DNA of 64,000 nt from Labia minor. Its lineage: Eukaryota; Arthropoda; Insecta; Dermaptera; Spongiphoridae. The stretch lies in contig OY720348.1 of NCBI GenBank assembly GCA_963082975.1, positions 70,767,719 through 70,831,718 of the forward strand, given 5' to 3'. Shown here piece by piece: positions 1-13,600 of the stretch. The notes below the pieces were generated by a model that was given only the letters and a program-made list of their open reading frames with translations, searched no databases and was not told where the DNA came from. The position numbers were made by a program, and so were the translations under genes. Numbering within the stretch: position 1 is the first letter of the stretch; every line of letters begins with the position of its first letter.

Positions 1-49
1 TTTCTCTTTATCTTTTATTACAATTTTTAATGATTTATTTTAACTTTAG

Positions 50-177
50 ACTGGTGGAACACTTCAAGATACCTTGGCCTCCATCCTTTTATCCCTGTTA
101 TTAACTTTGATCCAATAACCAATGAGCTTATTATTGGAATTGAAATGTATGAAGATAATATTGTAGCTGAATATTGA
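50..177 (+). CDS. 3'-terminal coding exon of an unidentified gene (partial)
   Basis: A pyrimidine-rich tract ending in an AG at 48-49 is followed by an open frame that runs to TGA at 175-177. Read in phase 1 (one base from the previous exon plus AC) it gives about 42 residues starting W-W-N-T-S and ending N-I-V-A-E-Y. The exon is clearly more GC-rich than the flanks and the other two frames stop early, so it is probably real. I do not recognise the protein. It could be the end of the gene to the left, or an alternative terminal exon of mask, because the first certain mask exon at 1804 uses the same splice phase. Confidence 0.5.
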
Positions 178-1576
178 GACAAAATAATATTATTTTACAA
201 AATATCAATCTTTTGATGATTAAAAAATAATATAAAAAATGAATAAGCGTTCACAAGTAACACTCTGCTGCATGGTTATTAGTATTGCATGTGATTGTTA
301 ATAATTAAGCATTTATAAAAAATAAATAAATAATTTTTTTTTAATTTCTAGATTGGTAGAAATTTTAGAATAAAAAGATTGTTTAAAATTTTATTTATTT
401 ATTTTATTATCATAGTTTGACGATATTTTTTATAGAGGTAAAATTGATTTTTGAAAAATTAAAAAACAAAAAATTAAATTACTTAATTTTTTTTATTATA
501 TAAAAAGGAAAGATACTAATCAGAAAATAAAATTAAATAATTTATCTCAACTAACCCATTAATCATTAAAAGAAATATTTTAATAAAAATTGTAAAAATT
601 TCTATTTTAAAAAATACTGGATATATTTTTTCTTATATATATATATATAATATAAATTTTAATTTTATTTATTCAATTTTTTCAATTGAAATCTTATTTT
701 AAAAGAAGTCACAAAAATACTAATTTTTATTAATTTTTTATTATTAATATTTTTTTTTCTCTTATATTCATTCCTAATTCTTCGGGTTGGATTAATATAT
801 AAAAAAAAATAATACTAATTTACTTACCATAAATTTAAAACATTTTTAATTATCATATGGAATCAATATAAGTGGTGGTTTTCAAATTGATTTTCCTAAA
901 TTATTTTTTTTAAATATATATAAAAATGTAAATAGTAAAAATATTTAAATTTAAAAAAAATGAAAAAACAAAAAAATTAGATCAAGTCAATAGAAATTAA
1001 ATTGGTGCCTTGAGAAATAAAATTATTTAAAAAAACAAATTTGAATAAAAATTATATATAAATTTGGAAATCAACTCCTGAATTGGTTTCGTATATATAT
1101 ATTTATTTATTTATTTATTATATATTTAATTTACAATTAAATGAAAAAAATAATAATAATTGTCTTTTTTTCTCTAGGCCAAAAAGTAGCTCGGTTATTT
1201 ACAATCATATTTAATTCAAAATAACAAAAATTAATACTTCAATATTACTGTTAGAAATAAAACAATTTTTCTATGGCGGTAAATCTATATTAGAATAATC
1301 AGTGGGGTGAACATTCACATACAATTTTCCAATCTTTTTTTTTCACTCGATTTTTATTAATTTCACTTTTAAAGAATATATTTGGAGTCATATTATATAT
1401 TTTTTTAAGTACAATTAAAATAATGGAAAAATAAAAAAAAAAATAAAAAATTTATAAATTAGCCTGCCCTGTTGTAACCCTTTTGAATTTGTTGCTATCA
1501 TTTGCATTGGAAATTGTGAATCGTGAATATCCACATCACATTTTTCTATTTACATTATTAAAAATGATTCCTCAAA
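178..1576. other. AT-rich gene-free stretch
   Basis: About 1.4 kb of AT-rich DNA with homopolymer runs and short TA microsatellites (for example 640-655 and 1090-1125). I see no open frame, RNA gene or transposon end in it. It lies between the terminal exon at 50-177 and the proposed first mask exon, so it may contain that exon's promoter or be intronic. Confidence 0.5.
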
Positions 1577-1631
1577 ATGTTTCATGTTATATGTACACGA
1601 GCATTTAAGAGACCTTATTCATATATTAATG
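1577..1631 (+). CDS. mask: Candidate mask first coding exon
   Basis: ATG at 1577 opens 18 codons and ends in phase 1 at a strong donor (G|GTAAGT at 1632). That phase fits the exon at 1804, where the joined codon reads GCT. An in-frame TGA lies three codons upstream of the ATG, and no AG acceptor is visible just upstream, so this looks like a first exon rather than an internal one. If right, the transcript encodes a mask form lacking the first ankyrin block. The exon is short and AT-rich, so chance cannot be excluded. Confidence 0.35.
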
Positions 1632-4600
1632 GTAAGTATTAATCGTAAGAGTATGTAGAGAGATATAATATATAAAAGAATTTCTATCTATAAATACAAT
1701 GTAATAATTTGTTTAACCATTTTTTTTTAAACATAACCACCATTATAATTTAACCTATTATTTATTTTAAATGTAAATAATTAATTTTATAATCACATTT
1801 TAGCTGGTTTACATGAAGTTCCCGAGGCAGTTCGAGTATCTCCTTCCCAAGATTCCTTGGATCTATCGACCTTAGGCCAAGTAAAGTCTTCACAATCGGT
1901 CCGCGTGGATCCTCCAGTCAATTCAAAATCACCTTCTCAAAAATCATTGCTCAGAAAAAGTCGTCCTAATTGTGAAAATTCTCTTACTTCACCAGAAGCC
2001 CAACAGGTAAATTTTATTTTAATTTTTGTTTTTTTGAAGTGAAAACTTCTTTAGCGGCGTTGAGCACTTTTGCGGGATGGGGAAAAAGTATAGAACTCGC
2101 GTGAGATTCCAAAACGACCCGACAGATATACGCATGAGCAATACGCCAGAATGTTAGACACTAAACTTCTGATACATTCTTTACAAAATTTTACATATTT
2201 GCCATATTAAATATTATTATTTATATTTACATTAATAATCAGTATTACTAAATTATGTATATATAAAATAAAATATTTTAATATATTATTATATGTTAAT
2301 TTCTATTAAATTAATTTCAGAATATATATATATATTAAATTATATACTATATATAATATATTATATAATATATATTTTAATAAATTAATTTTTAAATATG
2401 TGTGTGTGTGTGTGTGTGTGTGACCGTAAAAATAAAGATATATGTTTGATAATTTTTCACATGATTAATAATTGTATAAAACTGCTATATATAGAATTTC
2501 AGCTTGATAGAATCGCTGAAAGTACCAGAATTAATTTTTTAACACTGGAAATCTCACGCGCCAACACGTGACGTGGTGCCATCAACAAAGAGCCAAACAC
2601 TCCACTATCCACTCGACTATCTCGCAAATTTGAATTTGATTAAATAATATTTATTAATTTAAATTAAATTAAATTAATTAAATTATAATTTAATAAATAT
2701 TATTTATAACATCAAAAACATCAAAATCTCAACATCGAAAATTGAATTGCTGAAAGTACCAGAATTAATTTTTTAACACTGGAAATCTCACGCCTCTGGT
2801 GCCATCATCGCTGGTTTAATAAATATTATTTATTAATTTTAATTTATAATTGAATTAATTTAATTTAATTTAAATTAATATATGTTATTTAATCCAATTC
2901 AAATTTGCGAGATATGCTGAATATGCTTTTAAATAAAAAAAAATTTCAAGAAAGTAATTGAAATTATTAATATTAAGAATCAATAAATAAATTTATTAAA
3001 TATACATTTAAACATGTAATTAATCTATATATAAATTTAATAAATATTCAAACAATAATTGAAACAATATAAATAAAACGATTCAATATTTTACTTACAT
3101 TGTGATTTATATTTTTATTTTTATTACAACTATTATTATGGGTATGTTATTTTTGGCAGTTTAAAAAAAATTAAAAATATTAATAAAATTTATCAAAATA
3201 ATAAGTTGAAAAGATTTCCAATTATTTTTATTTATTTATTGTAAATTTTTTAATGTGTAACCATGGTAACCATAAATAAACTTTTACCAAAATATTACTA
3301 ATTAAATTAATTTTGGATAAATTAATTTTGGATTTAACTACACTAAAACCTTCCCTGGGACGCCCACAACAATCCCTGAAATCGGACGGGTAGTTTTTGA
3401 GTATTTGACAGACACACACACAGACAGACATTGCCTTTTATATATATATATATATATATATATTCATACACATCGTATTTTAATATTTTTGTAATAATAA
3501 TCAGTTTGCTGAAAAAAATAATTATGAATTTTATATATATATATATACGTATATAAATTTCATTTTTCTCGGGAAGCTGGTGCGCATTCCGTCTGCTTTC
3601 AAATTTCTTACGCACAAGTTTTCACTTCTGTCGGCCAGTCCCACGACTGCCAATTCGACTTTTTTTTTTTTGCTTTTCTTGAATTTATATATTCAAGGTA
3701 TTTATTTAGTTCAAAAACGAAGAAAATTGGAAAAAAAATATTGTCTAGTTTTTTTTTCATGTAAATTGAAATTTTGGTTTTAATTTTTAATAGACATAAT
3801 TAATTTATTTCATTGTATAATTCAATCTACAATCTGTATCTCTGTTTTAAGGAACTGTAAAGTTCTTTGACCACAACAACTTCAAACTTTCATAATCCTG
3901 AGCCAAATCCATTCAACTTCTATTTTCCTTCATGTCCCTCACATTCCTCTCCCATTCGAACTATATTAACCAGGGGTATGCAACGGTGGTGGTTCTAAAA
4001 AAAAAAAAGTAAAATGATTTTGAAATCAGACTTTTAAATATTTTCGTCTTTTTTTTCAATGTAAATGTATAAAAAGGTAAAATGATTTTGCGATCTGACT
4101 TTTTTAAATTTTTCAATATGGTTCTAAAAAAAAAATGATTTTGTGGTCACGATTTTCTAGGCTCTAAGTATCTAAGTGTGTCCACCACTGTTATATTATT
4201 TCAAAATATTGACTATTGAAAAAGGTTGCCGACCCCTTATAATGAAAAATAAAATTAATCTTAATATATATCTAAGATCATACAATTTTTTTTTTTTTTT
4301 TTTTTTAATTTTTTTCTTGATTCTCTTTAAAGGTTCGAAATCAACCATTGACTGAAGCAGCATCTCCTTTGACGGCGTATAAAGAAAACTCGAAAGTCGA
4401 GAAAGATAATGATGATAGCGATAAGGCGAAAAAAGAACAACAATCTAGAGAAGAACAAATCCTTCAAAAACAACAAATTCTAGAAGAGCTTCAGGTTTCA
4501 ACCGTAATTTCAAAATATTTTATCAAGATGTTTCAATTTTTATTATTCTTTTCCTTTTCAGCGAGTGGAAAGAGAATTGCAAGAGAAAAGTACAGGACAA

Positions 4601-7600
4601 ATATTACTTGATCAGGCAACTCAAATTCAAAATACATCTTTGAATGCACAAATGCAATCCCTCAATTTAAATTTAGATTTTACATCCCAGGGAACAAACC
4701 AAGGTATGGTATTCTTATGGAAAAAAGAAAAAAAATTATTTCAACCTTTATTTTATAAAATTAAAAATTTTTCAGCAATGAGATACGGGACGATGTTTCC
4801 AAATTCTAGTAATGGAATTTCTGTTCCATTTTATATAGGCAAAGGATCACCCAATCAGAATCAATCGACCGTTTCTTTGGACACAAGTAATTCTCGTCTT
4901 TCCTCAATTGGAAATATTAGTAGCAATGATGAAGCAACCATTGCAGCATCTTCAGCGAATTTCCCGCCTTTGCCACCTGCTTCTTGTTCCACATCATCTT
5001 CTTCTCAAAGTATTCAGCCCACAACTCATCCTATTAATAATAGTGCTGATGTTGTTCAGGTATATATTTCAATTTATTTCTATTAATCATAGAAATATTA
5101 TTAAACATAAGAAATAAAATGATAATGGATTTTGTTGTTGTTCTCCATTCTAACATAAGAAATAGATAGTAAATATTTTTTTAGGTAAAGAAAAATAAAA
5201 TCAAAGTTTAATATCATCTATAAAATTAGATTTTGTAGTGGAATGAAGTGAGAATTAGAAATATTTATAAATACAATTAATAAACTAAGACTATTGTTAT
5301 TTTTATACATTTTTTAACTCATTAGAATATTAAGTATAGATTAATTTAATGGGTCTATTATTTTTTAGGCGACTGCAATTAGTGATCGTCCTAAAGCTAA
5401 ACCAGTCTCCAAAAAAGAAGGCAAAAATTTACGAAAATTAGCTTATCAAGCTTCCTTAGCACTACAACAGCAACATCCACCTCAGCCACCTATAATCTCC
5501 CAAAATAATCAACAACATCCACAAAATTTCCAACAACAACAAATTTTACCTAATCAAGCCCAAACTCCAAATCTTGATACTCAGTTAACCTATGAATCGT
5601 TTAATCCACAAATATCGGAGGTATTATAAACAACAATTTAATTTAATTTAATATTAAAAGAAAATAATCTAGTTTTCATATATATATACACCTAATTCTG
5701 TTTTTACACGTTAGATTGGTTCCAGAAAAAACGGCTTAAAAAACCGTGTAAAAAAGACATTGATTATATGCAAAAATTGGTGATTGGTTCCTTATCTCTA
5801 AAATCTATTAAAATTAGAGAAAAATAAGCATTTTTTAAGAATATGTATTCAGGTTTATTTTATTAAATCACAGATATAATATGTATTTAAACATAATTAT
5901 TAAAGAAAAAAAATAAGCACTCTAAGCTTAAAAATATGTAATGTAAATTAAATGTATGACAAGTTCTGTGAAAAATTTCAATTTTGGTTTCCAAGGAAAT
6001 GGCTTTTCGTTTTGATTTTGAATTTGTAGTCTTGGACATTTTCTTTTAAGGATAATAAAATATTTAACAAAATTAAAAAAAAAATACAAATAATTTCAAG
6101 AATAGAAAATATTTTTTGGCTTGCCTTTTATCTAAATGCGTTAAAATTATATTTTATGTAACATTGGAAAAACAAACTTGGGTTTAAAAAATGTCTTTAC
6201 CAAATAGGTGTGATCCATTAATAGTTCACAAAATACTACTCCTTAATCCTTTTTATCTCGAAAAGTAGAAGTCTACCCAAGAATTGCCTAATGAAAAAGT
6301 TTCTTAGAATTAATCAAAGAATCAACTGGCCAAGTTTCATCAAATTTCGAGAGGTGCCCGGTGTTTAGAATCTATACCAAGGGAAGAGAATTCCTTTAAA
6401 TTTTTGCCATTTAGAATTTCTCTGACCAGTAAATTTGCTTGAATGTATCTACACAATGTATCCAAAAAAAAAAACGAAAGATAAAAATACATATATTGTA
6501 ATGCTCTTTCTTTTTTTCGTATTGATTCTAGCTATTTATTTATGTGTGTTGTGCTAAATCAAATAAAATCTTGTAAAAAAAAAATAAAATTCTTGATTTT
6601 CAAACCGTGTTAAATCAAATTCGTGTAAAAACAGAGTTAGGTGTATATATATAAATTCTATTTATACGATTTCTTTAATAAAAATGTATCTATAAACAAC
6701 ATAAATGAAAGAAATAAGAAAAATAATAAACATAGAATATTATATATATATATATATTTCTTAATATTAAATAAATTCTTTATTCATTATTTTCTTTTTA
6801 AGGCAAACCTTTTTAATTTTTATAAATAAAATTTAATTGATTCAATGAAATAATAATATAATCTATTTTTTTAGAGTATATCGACATTATCAACTGATGT
6901 ATCAAATATCTTCTCACAACAAGATCGCTGTCAACTTTTCGCTACTTCCACAACCCCAGGCCCCGAAGATTCTCTAACGGATTCAGAAAAAACAGTCGCT
7001 TTGGAAGCTAGTCGACTAGATCTTGAAGAAGTTGCTGCTGCTTTACAAGGCATTACAATAGAGGATGAACCTTTAGGTAATTGACATTTATATCCTTCAA
7101 TCATTTTATATTCAATTACCTATCACTGACAATAATATATAAATATTCTCCCATGAATAATTTTTGACTTGGGGTTTGACTTTCTAAGCTTTTCCCTTCA
7201 AATTTGACAACCGATTGATTTCATTTGTTCCTACCTATAATTTATTATTCATAATCATTACAAAAAAAAAAAAAATTTTTTTTAATATAAAATTTAACAA
7301 GATTTAGATTAAAAATACAAATTCAAATACAATTGTTATTAATATATTATATAGATGAACCATCCTTTTTTTTCTTTATTGATTTATATTTTTTTTTTCT
7401 TTTTTTTTCAGTAATAAGTGAAAACGATGACCTTAATCATCATCAACAATACACAGGTAATCCTCTGGAAGAAGCCATATCGGTTGCCCAGGCTGGTGTC
7501 GAGTACTTTGCTGTTCCATCTTCAGGAATAAATCCCCCTTTACAGGTAAATAGTTGATTTTTTTTCCCTCGGAAAAATTTATTTTCAATCAATTTTTATC

Positions 7601-10600
7601 AATTTCAATATTTTTTGATATTTATGTAAAAATAAAAATCACTAAGACGAGTATTTAGGCCTATAATATTTATTCTAAAACAGCCCTGGTCAACTCAAAT
7701 GATGGTCCTCTTTGATTAGGAGCAATGCTACAGGGGCCGCATTTTAGGGAAACGTGCAACAATATATTAAAAATAAAAAGAAATTAATACTTTTTTGATG
7801 CTTACCCCACACCCATCGGGTCAAGTCAATTGTGTTGACTCTGTTGGGCTTAAATCTCATCCTGCTTATAGTCCTCCAAAAATCCGCGGGAGTACCAGGT
7901 TTTGAAAGCCATTTGTACCTCTTTTCATAATAAGTTTTCTTGCACTTAGCTATGTACAATTTAAATTCCCGTTTGGATTTTAAGTACTTCCGAGCGTGAA
8001 TGTCTTGGTACCCATTCTTTCTCATTGTCCAATACGACTCCTTTAGTTTCCTTTTCATCCGTAAACACCCATTATCAAACCAAGGCTTACTCCTTTTACC
8101 GGTCCAACCAGAAGAGTTCGACTCAACCACCGCCGCCCTTCTCACGCATTCAACCACATAGTCACACAACTCCTCCCCCGACACCCCACACTCATCCAGC
8201 AACCCATCCAACCTCTCAACATAAACACCCCCAGCACTCGAGCACCAACGCAGCCCCCCTCGCCCAAACCGACACCGAACACCACCACCCCCAACATTTG
8301 AAGCGGCAGAAGCGCCATCCAGCAAAAGTCTATAGGGGACATGATCCGACCCCAAAATATTCCCCACCACGACCGCATCCTTAATCACCCCGATGTAAGC
8401 GGCATGGACCCAACATTGATCTATGACAGACTTACCCGAGCCGCTTATAAATGTATAATTCGCTGGGCGATCGCTTGGTGTACGCCCATTCAAAACAATG
8501 AACCCCCCTCCTCCATAAATTTCACCAGCTCTCGACCTCTCCTGTTCAACACCGAATCCATCGACACACGTGAACCGACCAACCCAGTCCCGAGCACCGC
8601 TCCCTCCTCGAGCTGGTTCAAGTCACCAATCCTACCGTTGAAGTCTCCCATCACAATCATACAAGGAGTATTAGAGGCCTCAAGCGCAGCAATTGTCTCT
8701 CCTAGAAGACCCAAACAAACCCCAATGTCGCCGTCCGGAGGAAAGTAACACATTCCAAGAGAGACCCTAGAGCCACCCATCCACAGACTCACGAAGATCC
8801 ACAAATTGGTCGACTCCACCAGGCTGGCCCTCAAATGCTTACCAACCAACAAAGCGATGCCTCCACTCGGTCTGCCTCTCGACCTCGCCTTGACAGCATC
8901 AGAAAAGAACAAGTCATATCGTCCATCGACCACACCATGCAACACCGGTGCACCAGTCCACCATGTCTCACAGAGACCAATGACGTCACACTCCCCCGAC
9001 CGGAAGTGAGTCTCGTGGAACTCGCTCTCTAAGAAATTAGCAAATCCCTGACAGTTCCAGGTCCAGATAGAAATAGGCCGAGAAGGATCAACGAATTCCA
9101 ACCCCGAGCAACGACCGCTACCCATAATCAATTAGTCTCGTCCTCGACTCAATCCGCCGCATGATTATCGGGCAACATTTATCTAAGGCCCTATGATTGA
9201 CGTCTCCAAGACCCGCACTCTCACAATTAGCACATCTGACCGCCTTCACCCCCTTGCAGTCCTTGGCGTCGTGTCCCTAAATAAAAAAATATATTCTCTA
9301 TTAATTACTATTATTTCTAACTTTTTTCTTCCTTTTTATGGAATCAAATATGTAGTTTAAAAATTGTAGGACATATTTTAAATAAAATAATGAATTAATT
9401 ATAATGATTACAATTATATTCTCTGTTTTTGAATATACAGACGAGAAATGAAAGTTACAAAAGAAATATAAAGTTAACTGGCGGGCCGCACAATTTTTCA
9501 CGGTGGGCCGCATGCGGCCCGAGGGCCACGTGTTTGCCAGCCCTGTTCTAAAACATATTTCTTTTTTTATCTATTTATCATTATTATTATTATTATTATA
9601 ATTTTGATACCATTGCTGATTATAATTAATTCTTTCATTTTAGCTTCCGACTTCAGGACTGCATTTGCAGTACCAACAATATCAACTTTCAGGGGGTCTA
9701 CAAGTAACATCATCTGGTGTTGAAATCCATGCGAGTGGTCCTCTTGAAGTAGGAACTGGAATTCAAATTACTCATAATAATGATGCCACTACAATTGGAC
9801 GATTAGGAACACCTTTTCAATCTCAAATACTACAATTAGGTAATTATTATCTTTTTTTTATAATATAATAATAAAAATATATATATTTTGTATATAAAAA
9901 TGAGTTATTATGAAAAATTAACTTTTAAAAATATATAAAGCAAATAATAAATCGATCTATAAGTATCTATATTTATATCGATTAAAAATTTTATAATCTT
10001 TTTAATCATTCATGGATAATTGTTAATTTTTTAAGGACAAACTATTGTTTCGAATGAATCGTCTACAACTCCTACTGTCGCTACGACATGTAGTTCGACC
10101 CAATATATTCAACCTCCTTGTTCCACTCATCAAGTGCAGGTAGCAACACAAACTCCAACTGATAAAAAACCAGTTACCGTTGTGACAAACCCTAGCGGAA
10201 AGGGTAAAAAAGCTAGATATCATCAACATTTACAAAGACAACAATCGAATACAATTAATTCACCCTCCAATTTGACATCAAATACTTATCCCTCGGATAC
10301 TAATAATGGTAAAATGATTAGAAATTTTTGCAATAATTCTATTTGACTTAGAAAATAAAAAAATTTTAAATCAAATATCTATTTTTAGGTGCTCCATTTA
10401 CTAATAGTCAACATTGTCCTCAAGCTTCCTTTTCATGTATGGAAGTGGATTCAGAAACTGATAGTAATCACGACACCGCGCTTACAGTTGCTTGTGCAGG
10501 TGGTCATGAGGAATTAGTTGAATTGCTTCTCTCACGAGGTGCAGATATAGGTAAATAATATCTTTTCATTCTTTCTTGGTTTATTTATTTATATACACTC

Positions 10601-13600
10601 CTAGAAATATATATTTATATGAATTGATTTCTAGAACATCGTGATAAAAAAGGATTTACTCCTTTAATACTGGCTGCCACGGCCGGACATGAGAAAGTTG
10701 TGGAGATTCTGCTAAACCATGGGGCCGATATTGAGGCACAGAGTGAAAGAACTAAGGATACCCCACTTTCTCTTGCATGTTCAGGAGGACGATATGAGGT
10801 ATTTATTGATTGATTGATTGATTTATTTTTATTTTGTTTTTTATTCCTTATTTTCATAAATCATTTTTTTATTAGGTTGTCGAGCTTCTTCTAACTCGTG
10901 GTGCAAATAAAGAACACAGAAATGTATCCGACTATACACCCCTTAGCTTGGCGGCATCTGGGGGCTATGTTAATATTATTAAATTACTATTGGCACATGG
11001 AGCTGAAATTAATTCCCGAACCGGAAGCAAACTTGGCATATCTCCATTGATGTTGGCTGCAATGAATGGGCATACGGGTAAATTTTCTTTTCTTTTAAAA
11101 ATAAAAAAACAATTTATTTTTTATCTTGAACAAGGAGCAAGGAAATCGATCCACCCAATTTAATTTTATATTCTTCTAAATAATTTGTATTTAATATCTT
11201 GAAATCTATTTATTTGATAGTAAATTAAAATATATTTAATAATATTTAATTTAAAATGGATAATAAAATAAAAATAAATGAAACACTAGATCAGTGTTTC
11301 CCAACCTTTTTTTTCCTCGCGAACCAAAAGAAAGGTCCGAATAAATTTGACGAACCCCCTATGTAGTTGTTAATGACAGGTAAAAAAAGCAATAAAATTT
11401 TATAGAATATATATTTTTCATATTGCATTACAATTGATTACATTAATCTTGAAACATTGAAATAAAACATTAATAATACTTAAATGATGGCTATAAAAGT
11501 TGAAAACAAGATAAATTTAACAATTTTTTTTTTTTCAATTTAAAGAGTATGTTTATTAGCCAAAAAAAAAATTTTTACAATAGTTGATTATCAGAACATA
11601 CAAAAGATGAAAGTTACAATATTTACAAGATTAAATTGTTTCTTTTGCGATCATTTATTGATACGCTATTACAATTTTAGTTAATTATATTATGTTTTAT
11701 TTACATTTGTTTTCTTTTTTTTACTTAAGTATATTTTAAGTTTAATATACATATAATCAGGGTTGTGATTGTCAACTCACCAGGAAAGGCTAGTAAAACC
11801 TGGAGATTGCTAGATAAATTTAACAAAATGGTTCTTATGTTTATGTACTCTTAATGGGATATTTGTGGTTGTTTGATAGAACAAAGCAATTCAAAGTTAG
11901 GCTCAATATCTGACAATTTCAATCTTAGATCAGGTTCTGCATTTAACCTGTTTCTGTATTTATCTTTCAGATATGTATATGTTGAAAATCCTTTCTCGCA
12001 TAGATATGTTGTGCAAAATGGTAATAGAACTTCAATGGCTTTTTTTGACAGAACAGGATATTCATTTTGTATACTGAGCCAGAAGTTAGTTAAAGATTGA
12101 TCTTTAAAAATTGCTTCTAGAGAACTGTCACAAGATAATTCTATGAGTTTTTCTTTTTCCAGTATATTTAGAGAGGTTTCTAAACTTACATTTCCTTGAA
12201 ATGGATTACGTATCCAGTTGTTTGAGATGGATATATTGCATCTGTTGGGAAAATAGTCATCGGAAGTTAATCGAAGATAGTTCAGATGTTCACATATACT
12301 CCTTTTAATATTTTCGTCAAGTTTAATTGAATTTTCTGATAAAAAAGTGCTGACAGAATCGAAACATCCATACTCATTTATTTGCAGGCATTGAATCCAA
12401 AAATTGATCTTTTTTAACATAGCCTCAATTCTATCATGTACACTGAAAATGGTGACACCCTCGCCTTGTAAAGACATATTTAATTCATTCAGTTTATAAA
12501 AAAATGTCAGCTAAATATGCAAGCTTTTGTAGCCAAAGAACATCGGATATACAAGGAGACAAATGAAACGGATGATCCATAAAAAATGCTTGAACTTCAG
12601 ACTTTAATTCAAACAAACGCGACAAAACTTTACCACGGGAAAGCCATCTAACTTCTGTGTGAAATAGTAAAGAAACGTGGAAACTTCCAAAATCCTCGCA
12701 AAGCATACGGAATAGACGGCAATTTGTAGCACGTGATTTTATAAAGTTCACAATTTTCACAGCATCACTTAAAGCAGTAGATAACTCTGCAGGAATACGC
12801 TTACATACTAAAGCTTGTCTATGAATACAACAATGAGTCCATTGAATTTTTTCGTTGATCTTCTTCACCCGTGCCACAAAACCTGAAAACTTTCCGGTCA
12901 TTGATTTTGCACCATCTGTACACACACCCACACAATAAGACCAGTTTATTTTTCATTCTTTTCAAAATACCCATTGATCAAATCAAAAATCGCTTCTCCA
13001 GTTGTGTAGGTTTTCAAAGGTTTTGCAAATAGTACATCTTCTTGAACAATATTCGTAAAAAGATATCTAACGTAGACAAGCAAGATTGCTGCATTTGTTA
13101 CATCCGTCGATTCGTCAAGTTGAATTGCAAAATAATTCAATTTTATTCTATTTAAAAGTTCGTTTTCCACATAATTAGCCAAGTCATTAATTCTACGTGA
13201 CACCGTGTTGTTTGATAAGGGAACTAGCTCAATTTTCTTTGCTGCCTTTTCCCCAAGCATACATTTGGCAATATCTTTCGCACATGGCACAATTAAATTT
13301 TCTGCTATTGTATGCGTTTGTCCAGATCTTGCGATTCTATAACTTACGCGAAAAGATGCTTCAAGGGTCATTTTACTTTCTTCGTTTGAAGTCAAAAAAG
13401 AAGAAAGGTTACACTTCGTGATATCTGCTAATTTTCTTTTGAAATATTAAAGAGGTTTATCTTTGTGTGTCGGATGTTTTGTTTCAATATGTCTACGAAG
13501 AAGTGATGGTTTTAAACTGCTGTTGGCAAGAACTTCGTTACATATAACACAAAGCGGTTTAGGTTCCGACTCATCCCCAGTAAAATGAAAACCCAATTTT

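Larger units (their letters stand above)
7673..9553. mobile_element. Non-autonomous hAT element enclosing a LINE fragment
   Basis: A perfect 8-bp target-site duplication TTCTAAAA lies at 7673-7680 and 9546-9553. Between them the sequence starts CAGCCCTGGTCAACTC and ends GTGTTTGCCAGCCCTG, the GGCCGC-rich subterminal style of the other hAT elements in this window. The left arm is about 100 bp and the right about 270 bp; the interior is the 5' portion of a non-LTR retrotransposon. The element sits in the mask intron between 7546 and 9643. Confidence 0.8.

Noticed and set aside
3343-3615. 90-codon minus-strand frame rich in Ile/Tyr
   Set aside because: Derived from TA-microsatellite and the Helitron leader, not a gene.
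8025-9032. Several plus-strand open frames of 65-135 codons
   Set aside because: They overlap the minus-strand LINE endonuclease, which has clear catalytic motifs; the plus frames are GC-rich shadows with no recognisable pattern.
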